From positions 1 through 16,451 of the forward strand of contig CAZQUZ010000015.1 in the NCBI GenBank assembly GCA_964596675.1: a DNA stretch of 16,451 bases, given 5' to 3'. A program made the position numbers and the translations under genes. Shown here piece by piece: positions 8,566 through 16,451 of this stretch. Source of the stretch: JAGOMW01 sp964596675 (lineage in GTDB: Bacteria; Patescibacteriota; Gracilibacteria; BD1-5; UBA2023). The notes beneath the pieces were generated by a model. It worked only from the letters and a program-made list of their open reading frames with translations, was not told the origin of the DNA and searched no databases. Within the stretch, counting starts at the first letter, position 1; each line of letters opens with the position of its first letter.

Positions 8566-9682
8566 GAGGATTTTTTTGTAATAATCTACTCCAATCGTAT
8601 TGTTCTATATATTTTTGCATGAGATGCGCAGAGATACAAGAGAGTCCTATCGTCATAATAGCAAATAAAGACCAATTATAGAATCATAATTGTTCTGATA
8701 CAAATATATATTTTCGTAATAAAAAAATGATGAGCATATGGATCAGATAGAGTGAGTATGATATCTTCGATAGATATACAAAAACGCTATTATCGAGGAA
8801 GCGAGCAATAAATCGTGTCACTGGCAATACAAATAAAAATCCACCGAACAATATCGGTACAATAGGAAAATGGTATGGACCATGTGGCCATGAGTAAGAC
8901 CAATCTCATGCTCATCGGATATACCATAAAAAACCTACGACAGACACAAAAAGTATAGTTGCGATATAATCATACATAATATCGACCTTTCGATGCTCCC
9001 ATCGCATAATCCCTCATCCAACGAGAAGCCCTATATAAAAATGCAGACCAAATAAAAATGGATTATACGTCGGAAACCATTCTCATGATATCCCCCCTCC
9101 GGATGACCAAGGGAGAGATATCAATATGTAGTGGAGCATGAGAAGCACGATAGGGAGTAGCCATATAAGTATCTTTCGCCGAAACTGGGAAGACTTCATT
9201 ATCACCATCATCATCAATGATACCATTATCCAACCCATCATATCATACGATATGAACCAGAGTGGACCATTTATATCGATAGGAAAAAATGTAATGGACG
9301 AAGTCCAAGAAAGAAAAGCCATCCCAACAAGCAATCTCCATCCATCGGCATAGGTAAATCCTTGTAATAGCACTACTACTGCGAACGTCAAAAGAAGAGC
9401 ACTATAGTATGCTGGAGCAATACGGAAAAATCTCTCTCGCAAAGTAATAAGAAACGATGGTATTTCTCATCATTTATATATCACTTTCCAGTATGAGAGG
9501 GATCGAAAAAGTCCAGAAAATATAAAAAATACACTCACTACAAACACGAGATGTTCAGTAAATTGATATAAATCCCAGCTCCATTCTGGGAGATTGATGG
9601 TATTACGATGCTGATTCAGATGATAGAGTACTACCATGAGTGCTGCAAGTCCACGTAAACCAGAAAATCCAGAAAGTTTCAT
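8552..9682 (-). CDS. membrane acyltransferase, OafA/acyltransferase-3 type
   Basis: A 376-residue polytopic membrane protein of the acyltransferase-3 family, which transfers acetyl or other acyl groups to cell-surface glycans, lipids or peptidoglycan. The N-terminus is typical: LSGFSGLRGLAALMVVLYH, with the conserved Arg10 and His21. RERFFRIAPAYY follows after the second membrane segment, then GPLWFISYDM, NPFLFGLHFYIG and, near the end, LSKISYSLYLIHM, all family-like. About ten hydrophobic segments can be counted. Many TGA codons are in frame, including a tandem pair at 9467-9472. The gene is divergent from the helicase with only 40 bases between starts, and its last codons overlap the small gene at 8374-8565. 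The acceptor substrate cannot be inferred; nearby murA is only a weak hint of a cell-wall target. Confidence 0.88.
8554..8577 (+). terminator. intrinsic terminator of the murA transcript
   Basis: A perfect 7-bp stem ATCCTCT / AGAGGAT with a CTTA loop, followed by seven T on the plus strand. It contains the TAA stop of the small gene and lies within the last codons of the convergent acyltransferase gene. On the minus strand no U-run follows, so it should work in one direction only. Confidence 0.85.
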
Positions 9683-9710
9683 AAAATATCGATTTCGTGA
9701 AAAAAATAAT

Positions 9711-9716
9711 TATACT
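9711..9716 (+). promoter_or_regulatory. candidate -10 element of the helicase gene
   Basis: TATACT ends six bases before the helicase ATG at 9723. If used, transcription would start at or next to the A of the ATG, giving a leaderless mRNA. No good -35 box is seen (TCGATT at the 16-bp position). The divergent intergenic region is only 40 bases. Confidence 0.35.
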
Positions 9717-9722
9717 CACTAT

Positions 9723-12700
9723 ATGAAAAATTTCTCAGAAATCTATAGCTCTCTCAATGAGAAGCAAAAGGAAGCCGTCGATACCATCTATGGCCCAGTA
9801 CTCGTGATCGCCTGACCAGGAAGTGGGAAGACTCAGCTCCTCGCAGTCCGCATCGCGAATATCCTCCGTGAGACTGATGCGAACCCATCGAACATACTAT
9901 GTCTCACATTCACAGACAATGCTGCGAAAAATATGCGCGAGCGCCTCGTCAAAATCATATGACAAGATGCCTATAAAGTAGCCATCCATACATTCCACAC
10001 TTTCGGACTCGAGATATTGAACCGATTTCGCTATAAGCTCGAAGAAGAGGAAGAACTCACTCCGATAGATACTATCGAGTCATCTCGCATCTTCGATGAA
10101 CTGCGGCTCCCACTCGCCTGGGATCATCCCTGGAAGAAGTCTGCCAGGCTGTCACTCCTCCAGGACACTATACGCACACTGAAAGACGCTGGTATCTCAC
10201 CAGAAGAGTTCTCACAGATACTCGATATAAACGAGCAAATATTAAACCATATATGACCATATATAGCAGAAATGAGCGAAAAAATCTACTCACTCTGACA
10301 AAAAAAAGAAGAGAAAAAAACTAAGATAGAGCTCTTTCAATCGATGAGTGAAGAGTGTAAGAGGCAACTTTCGTCTATAGAGAAGCATATATGACTCCAG
10401 GAGACACTCGCTCCGACGCTCCTACGAGGACTCTCAGATACCCTCGATGCTATCACCGATGAGTATGATGCCCGGCCTATCACCGCATGGAAGAGTGACT
10501 GGCTCGAAGTCACGAAAAACGGATGGAAGCTGAAAGAATACAGTAAAATGGAAGACTCTCGTGCACTCGCGACACTCTATGCTGGGTATAGAGATGCTCT
10601 CAAAAGTCGATCACTCATCGATTTCTCCGATATGATACTCCGTGCGATACGTCTCATCGAGGAGGATGATGTCGTGCGCGCGAGTATGGCAGAGCAATAT
10701 CAGTGGGTCATGATAGACGAGTATCAGGATACCAATGATGCTCAGCTGCGTCTCATCACAGGCATAATGAGCGAGGGTATCGAGACGCCGAATATATTCG
10801 CCGTGGGAGATGATGATCAGTCTATCTATAAATTCCAGGGAGCAAACACTCGTAATATCCGCATCTTTCATGAACTCTATACTGATACGAAGCTCATCAT
10901 CCTGGAGCAAAACTATCGCTCAAAACGAGAAGTTATAGACTCATCGCGTGCTATCATGGATGAAAGTGAGACGGATATCGCGTCGATATTTCCTGGTGAG
11001 AAAAAAGAGTTCGAGAGTATACGTGGTGAGTGATGAGAGGTGAGATGTCTCACATTCGAGACGGAGCTCGATGAACTCGCATATATCGCAGAAGATATCG
11101 CATCATATATCTGAGACGGAGTACCACCGAGTGAGATAGCCGTCATCACGAAAAAAAATAGCACCCTCGAACTCCTCGCGAAGCTCCTCATAGAGAAGCA
11201 TATCCCTGTGAGTCTATCGAAAGAAGAAAACATCTTCTCAGATGAGGCGATAGTACTGCTCACGAAGATGCTCGAGTATATCGACTCTATAGGACAAAAT
11301 CATGATAAAGATGAACTCCTCCTCGATATCCTCTCTCATCCGATGTGGGGTATACATCGACTCACACTCTGGGAACTCTCTCGCACTATAGCAAGTGCAN
11401 NNNNNNNNNNNNNNNNNNNNNNNNNNNNNNNNNNNNNNNNNNNNNNNNNNNNNNNNNNNNNNNNNNNNNNNNNNNNNNNNNNNNNNNNNNNNNNNNNNNT
11501 CGATACGCTCATACAGGAAGTCCGCATGACGCCTCTCACTCCGTGACTTTAGCGAGTATATGAGACTCATCCATGAGTACGATATATCACTCTCGACATC
11601 GCATCTGATCGGTGGAGCAGACGGGGTCGCCTGTATCACAGCACATAAGGCAAAATGACTCGAGTACACCCATGTCTATGCGATATCTCTCACGGATAAG
11701 CAGTATAAACGTGGGAAAAATAGTGGCAATCCCCTCCCATCGAACCTCTCACTCGCACCAGAACGAGATAATGATGAGGATATCAGGAGACTCATCTATA
11801 CTGTCATGACTCGTGCGAAAGACTCTCTCACGCTCTCGTACTCGAAGATGTGACTCACAGAAAAATGAAACACTCTCATATGAGTCCTCTGAAGTATACA
11901 ATCTGATAAATGGACAATTATAGAATCACAATCGAACATAAATACGATAAACCTCCTCCTAGAACGAGAAAAACAAGACCTTTCGAGCCTCCCATACGAA
12001 GAGAGTGAAAAAAACTTTCTCAGAGAATATATATCATCTTCATTTAGTCTATCAGCTACAGCACTCCAGAACTTCCTCGACGTCACGAGCGGTGGACCGA
12101 CACACTTCATCGCGAATAATATCCTCCGCTTCCCTCAGGCAAAGAGCGAATCTGCGAGCTATGGTACCGCCATCCATAAAGCACTCGAAGATTTTTTCTC
12201 CGATTATAAAGTGCATGGCAGTTATAAGAAAGATATACTATTCTCGAGCTTCGAGAAAAAACTCAGAGAAGATGGATTCGAGGAGATGAAAGAGATCGAA
12301 TATATCACACGAGGCAGAGCGAATCTCGAAAAACTCTATACCAAAATCACAGGGCAATCCTATGGAGAACTCCACCTGGAACAGAGATTCTCAGATACCT
12401 ATCTCGGAGATATCCGACTTACGGGTGCGATAGACCGCATCGAGATAACTCCGGAATGAAAACTCATCGTCACCGACTATAAAACGGGTGGAGGATTCTC
12501 TTCGCTCGAGTGAGGCAGTGGATATGAGGCAGTGAAGAAGTGGAAATATCGACTCCAGCTCACATTCTACGCACTCCTCTTCTCGCTCTCACCGAGATGG
12601 AGCCGATTCGTGCCACGAGAGTATCGGCTCTTCTTCGTGGAAGAAGACCGAGATACAGGAGAGTTCTATGAGGTAGTCGAGTACATACAGGAGAGTGAGG

Positions 12701-12837
12701 TCGAGCGCCTCCAGCGACTCATCACTATCGTGACAGAGCGGATACACGCCCTCGACTTCCCAGATATATCATGATATCCGCTAACAGTAGATGGTATAAG
12801 ACAGTTCGAGGAGGAGTTATTAAATTGACAAATATAA
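9723..12837 (+). CDS. UvrD-type helicase fused to a RecB-like nuclease, with assembly gap
   Basis: A superfamily 1A DNA helicase with a C-terminal PD-(D/E)XK nuclease domain, probably for DNA repair or recombination in an AddA/RecB-like way. Visible residues: 559 before the gap and 445 after. Helicase motifs: Walker A AGPGSGKT (30-37), LCLTFTDNAAKNMRERL (Ia), VMIDEYQDTND (II, 329-339), VGDDDQSIYKFQGA (III), QNYRS (IV, 396-400), then after the gap HKAKGLEYTHVY (V) and RRLIYTVMTRAK (VI). The nuclease shows YGTAIHKALEDFF, GAIDRIE, VTDYKTG and YRLQLTFYALLF, matching the RecB-family order H, D, DxK and QxxxY. TGA encodes invariant Gly in Walker A (9813-9815) and motif V (11656-11658). The frame after the gap is offset by one relative to the placeholder length, so the real missing DNA should be a multiple of 3. 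It lacks a terminator; the HD gene follows. Confidence 0.92.
11400..11499. other. assembly gap of 100 N
   Basis: Exactly 100 unknown bases, the customary placeholder for a scaffold gap of unknown size. It falls within the helicase gene between motifs IV and V. The missing part should code for a section of the 2A/2B region. Confidence 0.97.
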
Positions 12838-12852
12838 TTTTATTTTTATTTT
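12825..12852 (+). promoter_or_regulatory. candidate promoter of the HD-domain gene
   Basis: Consensus TTGACA (12825-12830), which overlaps the last codons of the helicase gene, and TATTTT (12847-12852) after a 16-bp spacer. The leader would be about 17 bases. The -10 box lies in an AT-only palindrome (12846-12863). Confidence 0.45.
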
Positions 12853-12863
12853 ATATAAAATAA
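12846..12863. repeat. 18-bp AT-only palindrome
   Basis: TTATTTTATATAAAATAA is a perfect palindrome without spacer between the helicase stop and the HD gene, overlapping the proposed -10 and start point. It may be an operator or simply AT-rich promoter DNA. Confidence 0.5.
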
Positions 12864-12875
12864 TCCTTTCATCAT

Positions 12876-13457
12876 ATGCTAATGACCATCGATGATTGTC
12901 ATAATCGGATACAGCAATTTTGATTATACACAGAATATAAAGCACTCTACCATTTACCCAGAGGAGGATGGATACAACGACAAATACCAAATCCTGAAAC
13001 TGTCGGCGAACACTCTATTATTACTGCATTGGTCGTAATGCGATTTAAAGACCAGATAGCAGCTCTCGGGCTAAATATCCTAACAATACAAGATACCCTA
13101 CTCATACATGATATAGCAGAGTCAGATATCTCCCTCTGAGATCTCACACCACATGACGGGGTCCGATATGAGACAAAGCAAGAACAAGAAGAAAACATAG
13201 CACGCTCGATACTAGAAAAAAATCCATATCTCATGAAGATGTGGCTCGACTATGAGTATGGCAGGTCATCTGAGTGAAAAATAGCAAAAGAACTCGATAA
13301 AATGCAGGCTATCGAAAAAGCATTTTTTTATGAAAATCTGTATAAAAAAGAATGACTCATGAAAGAATTTTATGAACATTCTGTAATAGAAAAAAATCAG
13401 ATTCAAATGGATTTTCTAAAGCATCATATAGATACTCTCTATCAGAAAAAGATTTAA
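12876..13457 (+). CDS. HD-domain hydrolase, 5'-deoxynucleotidase-like
   Basis: A 193-residue metal-dependent phosphohydrolase of the HD superfamily, closest in motif layout to the YfbR/HDDC2 5'-(deoxy)nucleotidases, which dephosphorylate nucleoside monophosphates. Metal ligands appear as His46 (ETVGEHS), His78-Asp79 (LLIHDIAE) and Asp141 (ELDKMQ). GDLTPHD after the HD pair and MWLDYEYGRSSEGKIAKELDKMQ are characteristic of this subgroup. TGA codons read as Gly in QQFGLY, ISLGDL, SSEGK and KKEGLM. The ATG at 12876 is used; an ATG two codons later (12882) is an alternative. The TAA stop overlaps the stop of the convergent DAHP synthase gene. The biochemical substrate is inferred from motif similarity only. 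Confidence 0.85.
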
Positions 13458-14482
13458 CCCCTCACCGCACTCGATAACATCTCGAATATCTCCTCCGTCC
13501 CATCCAGCCCGATACACGCATCCGTGATACTCTGCCCATAGATGAGTGCGTCAGAGCGGTCCACTCACGGAGTATACTTCTGTGCTCATGCGACGAGATG
13601 GCTCTCTATCATCACCCCGATGATAGGACTGTCCCCTCTCGCGAGCTGGGATGCGATATCACTTGCGACGACGAGCTGATTCATATGATTTTTCTGACTG
13701 TTCGCATGAGACATATCCACCATGAGATATTTCTGGTATCCAGATTTCTCGAGGAGTGCGCTCGCCGACATGACAGCATCATACTGATAGTTCGGACTAT
13801 TCGACCCACCACGCAGGATGATATGTGTATCTTTGTTACCAGTGGTCTCACGGATGGCGGCATGTCCATCGGTATTTATAGAGAGAAATGTATGTCCTCG
13901 ACTCGCGCTCATCATTGCATCGAGCGCTATCTGGAGAGAACCATTGGTAGCATTTTTGAGTCAGATGGGCATACCGAGTCCAGATGCCATCTCGCGATGT
14001 GACTGAGACTCCGTAGTACGAGCCCCGATAGCTCCCCATGAGACGAGGTCAGAGAAGTACTCATGCGAGAGTATATCGAGGAACTCTGTCGCCACAGGGA
14101 GTCCAAGTGCAGTGATATCGAGGAGGAGGGATCGTGCGAGCTCGAGTCCAGAGACGATATCATGAGTCCCATCGAGATGAGGATCATTGGTCAGTCACTT
14201 CCATCCTACGGTCGTACGAGGCTTCTCGAAGTAGGCACGCATGACGATATAAAGTGTATCGTGATATTTTACTCTCATATCTCGGAGCCACCGAGCATAC
14301 TCAAGTGCTGATTTTCTATCATGGATCGAGCAAGGTCCCACGATCACGAGGAGATGACTATCACGACCACGGATGATATCTCGTATAGTATCACGTGATG
14401 ATGCTATCGACTCACTCCCTACTTCTGTGAGAGGATATTTTTCTTTGAGTGCACGAGGAGAGAGGATGGGACGAAATGTCAT
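13454..14482 (-). CDS. aroG: 3-deoxy-7-phosphoheptulonate (DAHP) synthase, type I
   Basis: Condenses phosphoenolpyruvate with erythrose 4-phosphate, the entry to the shikimate pathway for aromatic amino acids. The 342 residues carry the AroF/G/H signatures in order: VIVGPCSIHD (47-55, metal-ligand Cys51), MRAYFEKPRTTVGWKG (81-96), GAIGARTTESQSHREMASG, GLKNATNGS, HIILRGGSNSPNY, MVDMSHANSQK, and the C-terminal GQSITDACIGLDGTEE. The Gly ending GWKG is TGA (14195-14197), and so is the Gly of HLVAGAQ (13586-13588). The symbol is generic; which feedback type it represents cannot be told. It begins nine bases after the rhomboid stop, so the two genes are probably co-transcribed with rpsO or from the rhomboid promoter. 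Its substrate erythrose 4-phosphate fits a pentose phosphate pathway beginning with zwf/pgl. Confidence 0.95.
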
Positions 14483-14491
14483 AGAAAAGTA

Positions 14492-15061
14492 TTAACGACG
14501 ACGATATATCCAATAGATATATCCAAAAAATGCACCCGCAGCATGTCCGACGAAACTGATATTACCAGTGAGTCAGAGGAGGATATTTATGATGAGCATC
14601 ACGAGTATCTGTCATGCCATCGGATGTCGTATCGCGCGCATATCCATATAGAGGTATGCGAGGAGCGCCATACAAAATCCAGAGATGCCGATAGTAAGGC
14701 CATCTGAGAGGAACCAGAGACATCCTGCGACGAAGAGAGTATTGGCGAGGAAAAATCGTACAAACTCACTCCGACTCATCCGCGCCTCGACCTCTGGACC
14801 CGCCTGATAGAGAAAATAGCTATTAAATGCTATATGTAAGATATCTCCATGGAGAAACTGATATAAGAGTATCTGTCCGAGGAGAAATGGCATCGTCTCG
14901 AGAAAAAGTGGTATCTCGTGCAGTCCAAAATAACTCTTCAAAATCGGGAAAAGAAATCCCAAAAATGCTACCACCACCGAAATCGCGATGAGTAAATGTG
15001 AGATATAGTGTTTCGGGTAAAACGCGATATCATAAGGAAACCGAAAACGAATATGAGCCAT
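14492..15061 (-). CDS. rhomboid-family intramembrane serine protease
   Basis: A compact 189-residue membrane protein that cleaves transmembrane substrates. The catalytic dyad is present: Ser127 in GISG and His173 in VGHAAG. The oxyanion-type HxxxN pattern His76...Asn80 lies in LHGDILHIAFNSYF after the L1 region, as in GlpG. About six hydrophobic segments fit the minimal rhomboid fold, and the end YWIYRRR is a positive cytoplasmic tail. TGA at 14612-14614 reads as Gly. The ATG at 15061 (MAHIRFRFPY) is preferred to an upstream in-frame ATG at 15166 because the extension would run through the rpsO terminator and overlap rpsO. The start follows directly on that terminator's U-tract. The substrate is unknown. 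Confidence 0.9.
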
Positions 15062-15087
15062 AAAAAATCCCGTAAAAATATACGGGA
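15062..15087 (-). terminator. rpsO terminator abutting the rhomboid start
   Basis: A perfect 7-bp stem TCCCGTA / TACGGGA with a 6-base loop (15068-15087), followed on the minus strand by six U (15062-15067) that end at the rhomboid ATG (15061). It begins 30 bases beyond the rpsO stop. Confidence 0.85.
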
Positions 15088-15089
15088 AG

Positions 15090-15116
15090 TTTATAGATTT
15101 TTCGAGAAAATACCAA
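15090..15116 (-). promoter_or_regulatory. candidate promoter of rhomboid-DAHP synthase
   Basis: TTGGTA (15111-15116) and TATAAA (15090-15095) on the minus strand with a 15-bp spacer, located between the rpsO stop and its terminator. Transcription would begin in the hairpin. Without such a promoter the rhomboid gene would depend on terminator read-through. Confidence 0.4.
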
Positions 15117-15380
15117 TTATTTTCGGAGTTCGAGTTTAGAGAGAATCTCAGTATAGCGAGCTTCATCTTTACGCTTGAGATAGTCGAGGAGTTTGCGGCG
15201 TTTTGCTACCATCATGACGATACCACGACGTGAGTGGTTATCCTGTTTATGAGTCTCGAGGTGAGACTTCAGATTCTCGATACGAGATGTGAGGATAGCG
15301 ATCTGGACCTCTGGAGAACCAGTGTCACCCTTATGTGTCGCGAACTTTTCCATAAGGGATTTCTTTTCTTTATGTTCCAT
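15117..15380 (-). CDS. rpsO: 30S ribosomal protein S15
   Basis: An 87-residue primary 16S rRNA-binding protein of the small subunit central domain. The sequence is typical throughout: FATHKGDTGSPEVQIAILT near 13-31, LETHKQDNHSRRG near 41-53 (rRNA contact), and KRRKLLDYLKRKD near 60-72. It needs no UGA recoding, so it is one of the few complete genes under the standard code. pnp, its frequent neighbour in other bacteria, is not adjacent. The leader of about 58 bases could hold S15 autoregulatory structure, but I see no clear pseudoknot or three-way junction. Start at 15380 by ATG, without a Shine-Dalgarno sequence. Confidence 0.97.
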   Translation of the reverse strand: MEHKEKKSLMEKFATHKGDTGSPEVQIAILTSRIENLKSHLETHKQDNHSRRGIVMMVAKRRKLLDYLKRKDEARYTEILSKLELRK

Positions 15381-15445
15381 AAAAATGAAGAAAGTATTTT
15401 AGATAAAAAGTGTGGAACCAGAAAATACACCAGTAACACGGAAAC

Positions 15446-15473
15446 AGTATATAGAAAGGTCGTAAAAAGGCAA
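15446..15473 (-). promoter_or_regulatory. candidate rpsO promoter
   Basis: TTGCCT (15468-15473) and TATACT (15446-15451) on the minus strand with a 16-bp spacer, six bases beyond the stop of the upstream SH3b gene. No terminator hairpin is visible between that gene and rpsO. Confidence 0.5.
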
Positions 15474-15478
15474 ATTAT

Positions 15479-16451
15479 TTATCGGGCTGTGAGCACGCGG
15501 ATATACTTTTTCGATACGAAGCCACGGTATTTCTCCGTCATCACCTCGAACCACTTCCCTACACTATCGAGAATGACAACTCCCTCATCCCTCATGAGTG
15601 TCGTGACTATCTTCGATGAGATGCTGGACGACTGTCTCATATAGACACTCTGTGGTGCTATGACTTTCGCGTCTATGGTAGATGCTACAGATACCTTACC
15701 AGCACGGATATCGTCTGTGCTGACATGATCTCGGAGGAGTGAAGTTTTGATGTATCATTCAGTATTTCCATCATCGACGAGAGACCATGCTCACTCGACT
15801 TTCAGTACCGTGACAGGAGTATTGCGAGAGAGACTGCGGAGAATATTAAGCTCAGAGATGACAGGCGTTGTACGGAGATTCACACTATTATCTACAGCGA
15901 TATAGCGAATACCTGACTCTGCAGTCACTGATGGTCTAGTATCAGTGTCTAAATACGGAGGATTCGATATGGCATCTTTCGTATAGTGCGAAAGATTACT
16001 TGTATCGATACGTGAAATAAACCCTATAACACGATCGAGCCAAAGTGTATTTTTATCAGCATTATTTTCTTTTTCAGTAAGAAGATATGAGAGTATTTCT
16101 TCCTTATAGAGTTCTTTATCTCCAGTAAAATCTACGATATTCTTCCAAAGTCTTCCTGAGAGCCCTACGCCATAAGAAGTGTGAAAGGCATCCTTATTCG
16201 AATAGGCAATACTCGTAATCTGAGAAATATACTGAGCGATACGTGAACCCATAGATGATACTGTAGATTCAGACATATTTGTATCCATGATATCATCATC
16301 TACCGATGGTGCTAGTGAACTCGAAGCGCTTCCACCTCATCCACCACCTGGTCATACGAGAGTTTGTGAAGCTACAGGAGTGGATACCGGGGTAGTTGTT
16401 CCTGTTCCTGTTCCTGTTCCTGTTCCTGTTCCTGTTCCTGTTCCTGTTCCT
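15479..16451 (-). CDS. SH3b-domain protein with Gly-Thr repeat linker, 5' end outside window
   Basis: At least 323 residues are visible; the N-terminus lies beyond the right edge. In order: a Gly-Thr dipeptide repeat, a Thr/Pro/Ser linker, a poly-Gly stretch (GPGGGGGGSASSS, in which two Gly are TGA), a helical region (SRIAQYISQITSIAY... to about 110 residues on), and two SH3-like domains, IRYIAVDNSVNLRTTP...WSLVDDGNTEGYIKTSLL and APQSVYMRQSSSISSK...WFEVMTEKYRGFVSKKYIRVL. TGA at 15755-15757 encodes the conserved Gly before YIKTSLL, and TGA at 15791-15793 precedes AWSL. The layout suggests a surface or periplasmic protein with wall-binding modules, though the signal or anchor would be outside the window. 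The SH3 parts resemble those of the protein at 2458-3483. Confidence 0.82.
16398..16451. repeat. hexanucleotide tandem repeat (GTTCCT)9
   Basis: Nine perfect copies of GTTCCT reach exactly to the window end and probably continue beyond it. On the minus strand they encode alternating Gly and Thr in the SH3b protein. Copy-number changes would alter the linker length without shifting the frame. Confidence 0.95.

Noticed and set aside
198..9820. Apparent pseudogenes or sequencing errors: many genes broken by stop codons
   Set aside because: All interruptions are TGA and fall on conserved Gly positions; TAA and TAG never interrupt these frames. This is recoding, not decay.
11400..11499. Frameshift in the helicase gene
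   Set aside because: The one-base offset arises only across the N placeholder, whose length is arbitrary; both flanks are open and carry ordered motifs of one protein.
14612..15166. Longer rhomboid protein starting at 15166
   Set aside because: The extra N-terminal 35 residues would be encoded by the rpsO 3' end and its terminator hairpin and do not look like part of the family.
15381..15478. S15 autoregulatory RNA structure in the rpsO leader
   Set aside because: No convincing pseudoknot or three-way junction with the expected GU-GC site could be drawn by eye.
1..16451. Mobile element, prophage, CRISPR array or novel defence island
   Set aside because: No transposase, integrase, phage gene, direct-repeat array or toxin-antitoxin pair was found; the genes are mostly conserved core functions.

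Overview
The window reads as chromosomal DNA from a candidate-phyla (CPR/Patescibacteria) bacterium that translates UGA as glycine (NCBI table 25; Gracilibacteria/BD1-5 or a close relative). Almost every gene is broken by TGA if the standard code is used. Read as Gly, those TGA codons fall exactly on invariant glycines: the Walker A loop of the helicase, the first Gly of the NADP motif of G6PDH, the GWKG motif of DAHP synthase, and the IVGQDEA motif of the Clp ATPase. CGA still reads as Arg at conserved positions such as the Clp LERRF arginines, which argues against the Absconditabacterales variant in which CGA/CGG are Trp. All coordinates below use UGA=Gly, with TAA and TAG as the only stops.

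Layout. 1-1875 (minus): zwf and pgl, the first two steps of the oxidative pentose phosphate pathway, in one operon; pgl runs off the left edge. 1954-2346 (minus): a stand-alone cyclic-nucleotide-binding domain protein. 2458-3483 (minus): a secreted SH3-domain protein with two Cys-pair repeats. 3566-6145 (minus): a ClpC-like AAA+ unfoldase. 6350-7024 (plus): an orphan OmpR-type response regulator. 7112-8365 (plus): murA, followed by a 63-residue hypothetical gene (8374-8565). 8552-9682 (minus): a membrane acyltransferase of the OafA type, convergent with and slightly overlapping the small gene. 9723-12837 (plus): a UvrD-type helicase fused to a RecB-like nuclease, interrupted by a 100-N assembly gap (11400-11499). 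12876-13457 (plus): an HD-domain 5'-nucleotidase-like protein. 13454-14482 (minus): DAHP synthase, whose stop codon overlaps that of the HD gene. 14492-15061 (minus): a catalytically complete rhomboid protease. 15117-15380 (minus): ribosomal protein S15. 15479-16451 (minus): a second SH3-domain protein, running off the right edge inside a hexanucleotide repeat that encodes Gly-Thr.

Functions. The gene set is mostly housekeeping: NADPH and pentose supply (zwf, pgl), entry to aromatic synthesis (DAHP synthase), peptidoglycan precursor synthesis (murA), proteolysis (Clp, rhomboid), DNA repair (helicase-nuclease), nucleotide clean-up (HD) and envelope proteins (two SH3b proteins, acyltransferase). 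I see no prophage, transposon, CRISPR array, tRNA or rRNA. The unusual features are in gene expression. Shine-Dalgarno sequences are essentially absent. Several promoters appear to have 15-16 bp spacers. Several genes begin directly after a hairpin, and in two cases the hairpin's U-tract runs straight into the AUG. These regulatory readings were made by eye and are inferences.
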